64,000 nucleotides of DNA from Pycnococcus provasolii (lineage: Eukaryota; Chlorophyta; Pseudoscourfieldiophyceae; Pseudoscourfieldiales; Pycnococcaceae). Position numbers and translations under genes: made by a program. Shown piece after piece: positions 39,534 to 48,469 of the stretch. How positions within the stretch are numbered: position 1 is the stretch's first letter; every line of letters begins with the position of its first letter. A model generated the notes under the pieces. That model was not told the DNA's origin. It did no database searches and saw only the letters and a program-made list of their open reading frames with translations. The stretch spans positions 372,001 through 436,000 of the forward strand of contig OW568873.1 in NCBI GenBank assembly GCA_938743325.2. The letters are read 5' to 3'.

Positions 39534-39736
39534 AGCTTCCAGCTAGAGGAGTTCCACAACGGACGGATCGAATTAAGAATTTTTGGGCCCCCTGTTTCAT
39601 CGATTCAAAACTGAATCTTGACTGCCGTCGCACTACAAAACGTACGCGTACCATTCTTATGGTGTGCTTTACGAACATCGTTTAGTCAGTCAACAACAAC
39701 AACAACAACAACACTCAACTCATTCGGTCAATAATA

Positions 39737-41011
39737 ATGGCTGCGGCAACGACGGAGACGTCATATCCATGCCTGCTCGCTGGCGCGGTGCTTGGGGGAG
39801 GCAGGTATGTCGTCGTGCGTGAAATCAACCGAGGCGGCGCGGCGGTTGTCTACGAGGCGGTGGATCGCGAAATGCAAATGGCGGTTGCAATCAAAGCAGT
39901 CATATTAGACGTGCGCACGCGGGATGCACAGGTACGAAACTTCCTCTGGACAACAACAAGTTCTATTATTCCTTCAGTTTCCGCTGAAATTGTGATGAGA
40001 CGGAGCTCACAATCAAATTACTATTAGGTGACACGGGAGCGCGTTGAGCGAGAGATCAAGAATGCAGCGGTCATCACCCATGAGAACGTCATACGATTGC
40101 TCAACGTCTTTGCCGAAGGCAACTGTCTTGCTTTGGTGCTTGAGCTTGTACGAGGATGTGATTTGCTGGAGCTGATCAACAACAGCGGTGGTATGCTCAC
40201 CGAGTCAATGGCTCGCCATTATTTTCTACAGCTCGTTTCTGGCGTGGAATATCTGCATCAACGAGGAGTTTGTCATCGTGATCTTAGTTAAGTACTTTGC
40301 GTCTTCTTCTTCGTAATGCACATGGTGCAATACAACGAGCATCATCATCACAAAAATCACAAAAATTCTAACAATACCAAACACCACACAACAATCAATG
40401 ATGACTCACTCCTCATGACGACACTCACGACAGAACCTGAAAACTGCATGGTTGATCTGGCGACGAATCAGCTAAAGATTATTGATCTTGGATTGTCAAA
40501 GCACATGCAGTCGGCACGTACGCTTGGCATTGGTACGCCTGATTACATGGCACCCGAGCTTGTCTTACGTCCGAGCTATTCGTTACCGCAAACACCGGCG
40601 CTGGGTACCGTGATGGAGGAGGAAGGCGGAGCCGGTGTTGCAGGAGGTGCTGCAGCACCATCACCGGCATCGGTCGCCGGCGCGAGCGGTGACGCGTTTG
40701 CAAGCACTACAGCTACTACAAGAGGATACGATGCAAGTGCCGCGGATGTGTGGAGCATGGGGGCAACTCTTTACCTGATGGTGTGTGGAGCGTATCCGTT
40801 TGAGGATCCCAGCCAGCCACGTAACCTCGCCGCCACGCTTCGCAACGTGTCGCAGGGCAAGTACCGCCCTCTTCCTCGGCACCTGAGTGCGGAAGTGGGT
40901 CACTTGCTTTCTCGCATGTTCGACCCGGATCCGACGCGGCGCATCACGCTTCGCGAGATCCGCGAGGCGAGCTGGTGCCAGCAAAACCAAAACGCCGCGG
41001 CGCAAGCTTGA
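39737..41011 (+). CDS. Ser/Thr protein kinase, CAMK/SnRK-like, 3 exons
   Basis: Exons 39737-39931, 40028-40286 and 40434-41011. The introns (96 and 147 bp) are GT-AG, and splicing rebuilds the HRDLKPEN loop across the second junction; total 343 residues. Kinase landmarks: VAIK lysine, HRDLKPENCMV, IIDLGLSKHM (DLG in place of DFG), GTPDYMAPELVL, DVWSMGATLYLMVCGAYPF and a final RRITLREI. The glycine loop (EINRGGAAVVYEA) lacks the first canonical glycine. An Ala/Gly/Ser-rich insertion of about 45 residues (40600-40735) splits the activation segment from the APE-to-DVW region. The fold fits the CAMK/SnRK group; upstream signals and substrates are unknown. A CAA repeat (39697-39714) lies in the leader. 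Confidence 0.85.
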
Positions 41012-41178
41012 AGGCGCTCAAGTGCTCAACAGCGGCACAGCAGCGTTCACGACACAAACATCGAGCAGCGACAGCAGAGACCGCTGTCACACGACATCCG
41101 GCTATGCACGTAGTTGGTAGGACGACAAAGTGTGACACTGATGAGAATTTTTAGGGGAAAAGAAAAGTGAGAAAGGTT

Positions 41179-41215
41179 AGGTTAACCCCTAACACCTACC
41201 CCTAACCCCTTCTCC
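41179..41215. repeat. short CCCCTAA tract upstream of the Myb gene
   Basis: GGTTAGGTTAACCCCTAACACCTACCCCTAACCCC-like stretch combining both orientations, about 105 bp before the ATG at 41321. It occupies most of the small gap between kinase and Myb genes. Confidence 0.8.
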
Positions 41216-41320
41216 CCAGAACTTCTCCCCACCCTTTTTTACATACTCCCCTTTTTCTCCGCCATTGGTCCACCTCCTCCTCCAAATGCCGACGCACGTG
41301 TTAGTAGGGGGCCTGCACGC

Positions 41321-43576
41321 ATGAAGAAGCCGCCGCCGCCGCCGCTGCCGCCGCCGCTGCCGACGCCGCCGCCGCCGCCCGCCGCCGTCGCGCCTCCCTC
41401 GCTCGCACTGTCAGCAAATGTGCCCACACAGCTCGAGGCGCACTACGACGCGCTGCGCACAAGCGTGGCGGCGCACGCATTCGCGGACGCGGCGCCGCAC
41501 GCCAGCTATATCGTGGAGGCGGCGCTGGAAAGAGCGGAGACGACTCGCAAGGACTACTTTGGACTTGTAGAGAGCAGGCACAGGGCGCTGCCGCTGCTAG
41601 ACCACGGCGCGGAGCTCGCGGCGGAGACCTGCTCGGCACTCGGCACGTCGCACGCAGCTGCGATGGAGCTCGCGCGAACTGCCCGAGGAAGTCTTCCAAA
41701 ATTCGCAGCCTTCTGGCACAACGCTCCGCAGCACACTCGCCTGCGTGCTTCTGACGGCGTCGTCAGCGCTGCTATGGCGCACGCCTGCGCGCCGGGTGCG
41801 AGCGCGAATGACGTAAGGCGCACGTCCAGGCGTTTGGGCACATTTCTGAGCTGGCGCAGCGAATACACAGCTCAAGATGGACATACCGAAAGAAATGATG
41901 CACAGTACGTGGAAGGTGCACGCGAATGTGCCGACACGACGTGCAACACGTCGGTTGTGCGAGAACTGCAACGAGTGGCCAATGATATGGGTGGTGTCGA
42001 CGCGCTTTTCGCGCACCGCGTATTAGTCAACATGCTCAACTTCATTCAGTGGCGTTCCGGAGCAGGGCATCCAGATGCCGTCTATGGGAGCGGTGCATAT
42101 CCGTCGCTCTTTCCAGACGGCGTGGGATCTGGAATGGCAGCGAGGGCACACGAGCACATTGTACAGGCAAATTTCGGAGATGCCGTGCACTCTGACGTAT
42201 CGTCGATGTTCTTTCGTGCCAGCGCTATGCATGCGGCTGGCAAATTTGACGAGGCAGGAGATGTCCTCGATCAAGCGTGCAATGCTGGCGCGGATGCTGA
42301 TGCGACGGCACTGCGTGCAGCATACTGGCTGCATGTTTGTCTCAAAACTTATTACGGTGGCGATGGCATCGATGAGGCTGAGGTGGCTGTGGCATCACAC
42401 CTGCGTCGCGACAGCTCAAATCGCGAGTGGATCGAGTGCCTCGCTGCGCTGACTACGGATCCAATTGCACTTTTTACGCCTCTCATCGCTCACGTCAGCG
42501 AGCAGCCAAATGAGTGCTATGGATGGCAGCGTCTAGCGAAGATGATGGTTGACGCGTCAGGAGTGCCGTGCCAATTTCTCAGCATGTGGAAATTGCCCAA
42601 CGCTACTGCGTGGTGGCATCTCACACCTGTGGAGGGTCTTGACTCTCTAGAAGCTCCCGTGATGAAGTTCCCGTGGAAACGGCTTAGCTCGACATGGAAA
42701 CGGCATGCGAGTGTGGAGGACAACAATGTTCAAGCCAATGGTGACGACACACCTCAACTTGTGCTGCCGTTGCCAAAAAACACACATTGGCGCAACGTGC
42801 TAAGTCGTGTCGGCACACATGTACAAGACTTGATGTACTGGTGCACATCACGTCGCCATTGTCGTCCACCAACAAAAGGCAGAAATGAGCTTCAGGACAT
42901 TCTTAAAAGCGCTAGCGTGCAAATGCGGCGCAGGGTATTGCTGACAACCTATCTGCGCATGCTCGTCACGCTCACGCTTGCAGAATGGGCACGGCGCGAC
43001 GCAAGAAAAAGAACCAAGGATCCGCAAGACGTGATCGATTTGCGCAACAAGCTTAGGCATGCATGCAAAGAATGGTACATTTTTGCGAATGAAAACGACA
43101 AACCCGCCATGTCGCTTCGTCGCCGTGTCGAACTGCAACCGATTGGGCTACCATCTCTGCCAGCGTTGTTACCAGCTCCGCCAGCGAAACCAAATCAGGA
43201 GGAGTCGAATTTGTACACGAACGGAAAATCGCGGAGCACATCTGCGGAAATTGATCCGCCGAACTTGGATGCCAGCGAGAGTGGCGGAGCTCTCAATACG
43301 AATACCGCACACAGGGAAACTGTTGTACCAAAACGGAAAGACCGCCAGGGTCTTTACAACAAGATATCTTGGACAGCTGAAGAGCACAACAAATTCCTCG
43401 ACGGCCTTCACAAGTACGACAAAAATATACATAGTCGTTATCAACAAATTGCACTGCACGTGGGAACCAAGAGTCGTAGACAGGTGGCAAGTCACGCACA
43501 GAAACACTTCATGAAAGAGCAGAAGGAGAAAGAAGAAGCTGGCACAAGCGCGGGGCGAAAGCGCAAGCGCCAATGA
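41321..43576 (+). CDS. SHAQKYF-type single-Myb protein with long helical N-terminal region
   Basis: 751 residues from the ATG at 41321, starting with a Pro-rich KKPPPPPLPPPLP stretch. Residues about 680-735 form one Myb/SANT repeat: ISWTAEEHNKFLDGLHKYD, RYQQIALHVGTKSRRQVASHAQKHF. The SHAQKHF motif marks the SHAQKYF (GARP/CCA1-like) class of plants and many protists. The N-terminal 600 residues are helical with TPR-like pieces (MFFRASAMHAAGKFDEAGDVLDQACNAG) and further Trp-containing helices (LAEWARRDARKRT). The tail is basic, as for a nuclear protein. Role: probable DNA-binding transcription factor; the helical region has no family I recognise. Confidence 0.8.
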   Translation: MKKPPPPPLPPPLPTPPPPPAAVAPPSLALSANVPTQLEAHYDALRTSVAAHAFADAAPHASYIVEAALERAETTRKDYFGLVESRHRALPLLDHGAELAAETCSALGTSHAAAMELARTARGSLPKFAAFWHNAPQHTRLRASDGVVSAAMAHACAPGASANDVRRTSRRLGTFLSWRSEYTAQDGHTERNDAQYVEGARECADTTCNTSVVRELQRVANDMGGVDALFAHRVLVNMLNFIQWRSGAGHPDAVYGSGAYPSLFPDGVGSGMAARAHEHIVQANFGDAVHSDVSSMFFRASAMHAAGKFDEAGDVLDQACNAGADADATALRAAYWLHVCLKTYYGGDGIDEAEVAVASHLRRDSSNREWIECLAALTTDPIALFTPLIAHVSEQPNECYGWQRLAKMMVDASGVPCQFLSMWKLPNATAWWHLTPVEGLDSLEAPVMKFPWKRLSSTWKRHASVEDNNVQANGDDTPQLVLPLPKNTHWRNVLSRVGTHVQDLMYWCTSRRHCRPPTKGRNELQDILKSASVQMRRRVLLTTYLRMLVTLTLAEWARRDARKRTKDPQDVIDLRNKLRHACKEWYIFANENDKPAMSLRRRVELQPIGLPSLPALLPAPPAKPNQEESNLYTNGKSRSTSAEIDPPNLDASESGGALNTNTAHRETVVPKRKDRQGLYNKISWTAEEHNKFLDGLHKYDKNIHSRYQQIALHVGTKSRRQVASHAQKHFMKEQKEKEEAGTSAGRKRKRQ

Positions 43577-43631
43577 TTGCTTATGTATGTACATCAATTT
43601 GTAATCAAGATCACAAATAATTTACACAATC

Positions 43632-45860
43632 TCACGCGTTTGTCTCAAGCACCTCTAGCGTGGTCATCGCGTCATATTCGAGGAGTGCACCGCGTACCTC
43701 GCTGTTGCGCTCCAGCTGGACAGCACGGTCCCAGAGTGCTTTGAAACGGCGGATGTTGTGCTCCGCCTCGCGCACAGGATCCTCGTTGCGCGGGAACGTA
43801 TCAAAATATACGTGCCCCTCATATCCCGTCGTCCGCAGCCAGAAGACGAGCTCGAGCGCCGCGGCACCATGCACGGACCCGAATGCCAAACCATCTTCGG
43901 CGCCGAGCCTACTGTGGCCGTCACCAATCTGCAGGCCGAAGAGCTTACCCGCCCCGGCAACCATGGCAAGACTTTGTGCTGGGTTCTCTCCCGCAGCTAG
44001 AAGGTGACCAAAGTCAAGGGTGAGCCCAAAGTTATCGCGACCCACACGCTCGGCGAGCAGGAGAGCTGCACCAGTGCTCGGGACGAAAGAAAAGCGCGCC
44101 GCCTCATCCGTTGGCTTGAATTCCAACGACAACTTTACACCCACGCACGCGTCACTCGCTGCCCTGTACGCATTTACCATCCTTGCCTCAGCCTCCGTGT
44201 AATTGGCTTGCAGGTGGTAGTCATATCCATCAAACTGGGGCCACACCACAACTTCATCTGTCCCTAGCCGCTTCGCCCACTCACATCCTTCCGCCGTCAG
44301 TTGCACCGCAGCCGTGCGCACAACCTCGCTCGGGTTAGAGAAGGCGCCCTGACGGAAGTGCTCCTCGGGAAAGCGCATGCAAACGGCACCGGCTCTTAGC
44401 CCCGCGCGCGCGAGAGCACCTAGTACGTCCTCGGTCGCGAGGCCTCGCAGGTGTTGAGGGTAATTGAAATCCACAAGATCGAGCCCGCGCACTTCGCCTT
44501 GGCGCGCAACCCAGCCCAGTACGTCATTGCTAACACTATCGTCGACAAGGTCTCGCCGCGAGCGCATGGAGTTGAGCCGCGACCCGAAGAGCAGCGGGAA
44601 GGATGGTTCTGATTTCTCGCGTCGACCGGCGTTGGATATTTCTCGCTCCGAGCAGGAGGGAGCAGGCGGCGTGGGCGACAGCTTTTCATCGAGGAGAGTC
44701 TCAGCCTCCGCGCGTGTTGGAAGGCTCGGCACCGCTCCCAAGCGTGACACGGCGACGGCACCCGCTGCGGATGCCAGTTTCAGGCACTCCTCCAGAGGCC
44801 GTCGTTCGGCGAGAGCGACGGCGAAAGCAGCTCTGAACGAATCGCCAGCTCCCGTCACGTCGCGGACGACACCACCTGGAACCGCGACGGGTGGCTGGAA
44901 TATAGGAGCCGATTCCTGCTCCGAACCGGGCCGTGGCACGAGAACACTGCCACGTTCGCCAAGCGTGACCACGACGGCATTCGCGCCGCGCTCCTGTAGT
45001 GCGCGCGCCGCCGCCAGAACGTCTTGATCGGTGGCTGTCGACGCCCCGCCGGAGAGGCGTGCGAGCTCGGACTCGTTCGGGCAAAGGTAGTCGACGTTTT
45101 GCAGGAGGCTCCTGCTGAATGGCCGGTCCTCTCCACCGACGTCCTGAATCACGATGGCACCAGCTTTCTTGGCAGCCTGCGCAACGTGTTCGTTTACGTG
45201 CTCAGGGATTTCTCTCTGCAGCATCACGACTGCGGCGCCTTCGACAAGTCCTTCGTAAAACTGGCTATTGTCGTCGACATCGTCGGGCCACGCGGAGTTG
45301 GCGCCACCCACGACGACACTTCCCACCTCCCCGCTTTCCTGTAGGAACACGAGTCCCTGTCCTGACGTCATGCCTTCGACGGACGCGCAACGCGACACGT
45401 CCACACCCTCTGCTGCGATGGCGTCACGCAGCTCACGTCCTTGCGCGTCTGCGCCAAATCGCGCGGCAAAGCTCGGGCTGGGGTACCCTTCTGCCGCCAT
45501 CCTCGCGGCTGCGACAGCTTGGTTCGCGCCCTTGCCTCCCACGGCCATCGATGTGCGTGGCGACAGGGATGTGACCGTCTCCCCTGGCGTGGGTAAGGTT
45601 GAGACACGCACGGTGATGTCTGCATTGATTGCACCAATGACGGCGATGCGTCCCATAGATAATCCCAAAGAAATCCCTTGATGAAATGGTGGTATGGTGG
45701 ATGATAAACCAACTCCACCAGCACCACACGCACACATGAAAAAACTCGAAGAACAAAGAAAAAGAACAAGAAACACAATAATGACGACATAATAATGAAA
45801 ATGCGGGATAATTAATGCTTTCATCCTCCTCCTCCTCATCGTCGTCGTCGCCATCACCAT
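43632..45860 (-). CDS. ribokinase fused to xylose-isomerase-like TIM barrel
   Basis: 742 residues from the ATG at 45860, or 674 from the ATG at 45656 where homology starts (MGRIAVIGAINADITVRV). The extra N-terminus contains a hydrophobic anchor (YYVVIIVFLVLFLCSSSFF) and may be real. Residues about 69-380: PfkB-type ribokinase with GGKGANQAVAAAR and the catalytic DVTGAGDSFRAAFA. After a Ser/Pro/Glu linker, residues about 425-742 are an AP-endonuclease-2/xylose-isomerase-like barrel: LEFKPTDEAARF, GLTLDFGHLLAAGENP, GLQIGDGHSR and VYFDTFPRNEDP supply likely metal ligands. Suggested function: successive isomerisation and phosphorylation of a free sugar (inference). The stop is 55 bp from the convergent Myb gene's stop. 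Confidence 0.85.
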   Translation of the reverse strand: MVMATTTMRRRRMKALIIPHFHYYVVIIVFLVLFLCSSSFFMCACGAGGVGLSSTIPPFHQGISLGLSMGRIAVIGAINADITVRVSTLPTPGETVTSLSPRTSMAVGGKGANQAVAAARMAAEGYPSPSFAARFGADAQGRELRDAIAAEGVDVSRCASVEGMTSGQGLVFLQESGEVGSVVVGGANSAWPDDVDDNSQFYEGLVEGAAVVMLQREIPEHVNEHVAQAAKKAGAIVIQDVGGEDRPFSRSLLQNVDYLCPNESELARLSGGASTATDQDVLAAARALQERGANAVVVTLGERGSVLVPRPGSEQESAPIFQPPVAVPGGVVRDVTGAGDSFRAAFAVALAERRPLEECLKLASAAGAVAVSRLGAVPSLPTRAEAETLLDEKLSPTPPAPSCSEREISNAGRREKSEPSFPLLFGSRLNSMRSRRDLVDDSVSNDVLGWVARQGEVRGLDLVDFNYPQHLRGLATEDVLGALARAGLRAGAVCMRFPEEHFRQGAFSNPSEVVRTAAVQLTAEGCEWAKRLGTDEVVVWPQFDGYDYHLQANYTEAEARMVNAYRAASDACVGVKLSLEFKPTDEAARFSFVPSTGAALLLAERVGRDNFGLTLDFGHLLAAGENPAQSLAMVAGAGKLFGLQIGDGHSRLGAEDGLAFGSVHGAAALELVFWLRTTGYEGHVYFDTFPRNEDPVREAEHNIRRFKALWDRAVQLERNSEVRGALLEYDAMTTLEVLETNA

Positions 45861-46221
45861 GGTGCGAAGAATGATCAGAAAGAAAAAATAAGAAGGGGAG
45901 AGAGAGGGAAGAACGAAACCCCGAACGCACCCGAAAAGGGAAATTGACAGCTATGGCGTCGCGCCGAAAGTCAACATGCGACACGAGATTGCAGGCTTTT
46001 CCACGTGTTGGTGACATGCTGTTCTTATCCATTTTCTTTTCGGCATTAACCTTAGTGTGCACGACCTACATGCTCATGACGAACGCGATCCGCTGAGACC
46101 ACCACCACCACCACCACCACCAACAACAACAACAGACGACCGGTCATTCAAAGTTTCATTTTGTACACAGCATAGCATCTATATTTTAATATAATGTACA
46201 CAATAAACTTTCCCAACAGCT
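45861..46221. other. intergenic, simple repeats only
   Basis: 361 bp between two minus-strand genes. It contains a CAC/CAA repeat (46100-46134) and an AT-rich 3' flank for the ankyrin gene. No gene or RNA is supported. Confidence 0.6.
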
Positions 46222-47370
46222 TCACAGTCCTTCGTACGGCGTCTTTCCATTCAGATTTTGCATCGAAGGGTCAGCGCCAGCTTCGAGGAGTGCATCGGCG
46301 ACGTCGGAGAAAGCGTACGTGATGGCAAAGTGAAGAGCGCTATTTCCCTTTTTGTTCTGGTGGTTCACCTCAGCGCCGTGCTCGAGGCACAGGCGGCATA
46401 CGGCCGCGTGTCCATTCTGCGCGCCCCATATGATGGCGGTGTTGCCGAAAGAGTCCTGTGCGTTCACGTCGCACCCACGCTCGAGCATGCCCTTCAAATC
46501 ACTCCTCTGACCGCGTCGAGCGCTTGCTCCAAGTTTGCGCAACACCTCCGGAGTCACGGTGAAAATGGGCAAGACGTCTTCCGCGTCCATTTCCATCGTG
46601 CGCCTGAACATGCTTGCTCGGCGGTCGCGGCGGAATGGCAGCGGAGGTGGTGCTTCGACGTTTGCCACCTCGTGCTCGACTTTGACACGCGTCGCAAAGA
46701 GTTCGCCGTATGGCGACGTAACATACGTGCGGCTGTTTTGCGGTTTGCGCGGATGAAAGGTTGGCGCAACAGACGGTCGGAATCTCGGCAGAACACGCCA
46801 GATTTCCTTTCCCTCCTTTTCAAGCTCCTTGTGTGCTCTTGCCACGAGCGAGTGCGTGGCACTCATCTGAACCCACGAGGCGCGCGGTTGACTCTTTCGG
46901 ATATCCTGTTGAAACTGCGCGACGGACATGCGCGTCATGCCCATACCCGGTCTTGCTTGACCGCGGTTTCCTAGATCTGGCGTAGACAGGCGCGGCACGC
47001 TGATTCGCGCGTTGCTGATGCGCGCCGCCTGTAGTTCTTGCTTCTTCTGCTGGTCTCCGTCGTCCCTGTCTTTGCTGTACTCCGCCGGAATCACCTTCCC
47101 GTCTCTCGTGTACTTGACTCTGCTCGGCTTGATTTCTTTCTTTCGCGGCGGGTCGAGCCTGGGCACGTCGAATTTGATGGCGGACGGTTCCCCGTTAATT
47201 GCGGGCAGGTCGACGGGGCCGCACGGCGCGCGGGTCTTCAAGGACCTTGCCAAGGCGTGACCACCACCACCACCACCACCACCGCTGTAGCTGCTGCTGT
47301 TGAGGTTGACGCGCGGAACGAGGTCCCACTCGTTCTCAGACAAGTCGCTGTCGGAGGAGATGGCTGCCAT
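46222..47370 (-). CDS. ankyrin-repeat protein, 382 aa
   Basis: Start at the ATG at 47370. The N-terminal 270 residues are mostly disordered, with a poly-Gly run (CCA repeat near 47262) and basic segments (DPPRKKEIKPSRVKYTRDG). Residues about 280-382 are three ankyrin repeats: DLKGMLERGCDVNAQDSFGNTAIIWGAQNGHAA, CRLCLEHGAEVNHQNKKGNSALHFAI and ADALLEAGADPSMQNLNGKTP, given here in pieces. The protein ends directly after the last repeat. It has no recognised enzymatic domain and probably acts as an adaptor. A ciliary role is possible from its place beside CFAP46 but is only inference. Confidence 0.7.
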   Translation of the reverse strand: MAAISSDSDLSENEWDLVPRVNLNSSSYSGGGGGGGGHALARSLKTRAPCGPVDLPAINGEPSAIKFDVPRLDPPRKKEIKPSRVKYTRDGKVIPAEYSKDRDDGDQQKKQELQAARISNARISVPRLSTPDLGNRGQARPGMGMTRMSVAQFQQDIRKSQPRASWVQMSATHSLVARAHKELEKEGKEIWRVLPRFRPSVAPTFHPRKPQNSRTYVTSPYGELFATRVKVEHEVANVEAPPPLPFRRDRRASMFRRTMEMDAEDVLPIFTVTPEVLRKLGASARRGQRSDLKGMLERGCDVNAQDSFGNTAIIWGAQNGHAAVCRLCLEHGAEVNHQNKKGNSALHFAITYAFSDVADALLEAGADPSMQNLNGKTPYEGL

Positions 47371-47525
47371 ATACACGAAGGGTTCCTTACCTTAACGGAC
47401 ACATACGCTACTGGACGCGTGTGTAACTTAACTTAACTTACCCACAACAACAATCTTCTCAAGATGTGCGGCGTGCGCGCGTTGTCAAAGTGGGGTCGTC
47501 GGTCAAACCACTCAACCAACCTGAA

Positions 47526-47571
47526 ACCCTAACCTGAACCCTAACCTTTAACCTGAACCCCTAAACTTTAC
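47526..47571. repeat. imperfect CCCTAACCT / CCTGAACCC tract in a 1.1-kb divergent gap
   Basis: Alternating CCCTAACCTGAACCC-like units about 160 bp upstream of the ankyrin gene. The rest of the gap (47371-48469) has a CGCCTCA run (47666-47691), a GAGGAGGCTCC repeat (47731-47766) and no recognisable gene. Confidence 0.8.
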
Positions 47572-48469
47572 TTTGAAGTTGGAGCATGAGGCTGTGTCGC
47601 TGTGAGGTATGCATAGGTTCGTTTTTTAACGGTCCGTTGGAACTCTTGACGAGACTATCGTAGTGACGCCTCACGCCTCACGCCTCACGCCTCATCACGC
47701 CTGCTTTTTCTCCTGGATTCTTTCTCCGAAGGAGGAGGCTCCGAGGAGGCTCCGATGAGGAGGCTCCAAGGACGAGTTCAACCAAGCTGCCCATTCAAGG
47801 GTTCATTTGGTCAACCCTTGGAACGAACGGAACGTCTGCAAGTATCATACAATAATCAGGGCAGTCTAAAAGCGTGTTCTCATATTAGACCAGCTGATCC
47901 GAGGTGCTCCGATAATCTTTCCACCTCCACTCCTCCAGGTGCCAGGTGGTGGTTCCGTCAAGCAGGCCAGACCTTTAAAGTACCTGTACCGGGTAGGAAG
48001 AGTGGTAAAATTACAGGCAGACAGGCGCAAAGCTCTGGCTAATGCCAAGGTCAGCTTGGCGCAAAGGCGAGGCGCAAAGCTTGGAGCAAGGTGCAAGGAG
48101 GTTGTGCAAGTTGCAACCCCGTAAAACTTTATTCTAGGGGATATTGGTTTCGCCGTGCAGAATCGCCGTATTGTGCGGCACACCCACCGACTGTGCGGCC
48201 GCTTAAGCCTAATAAGCCTCCCTCAAGGTTCAAGGCCTCCACCTCTCTCACCACGCTGGCTGGCCAGGTGCTACTCATAATAGGGGAGCTTGCGAGCTTT
48301 GCGACGAGGACTGAAAGAGGAGCTTCGGACTGTCGGAGGAGCTTCCTCTCCGACGGCTTGCAGCTCAGAAGACGTCCCTCGACGTTTTTCCCAGGGGCCG
48401 CGAACGAACCCCTTGGCCCTCCCCGTTTTTTTTTCCCGGCCTCTGCAGTGGCGTCGCTGCCCGGTGGCC

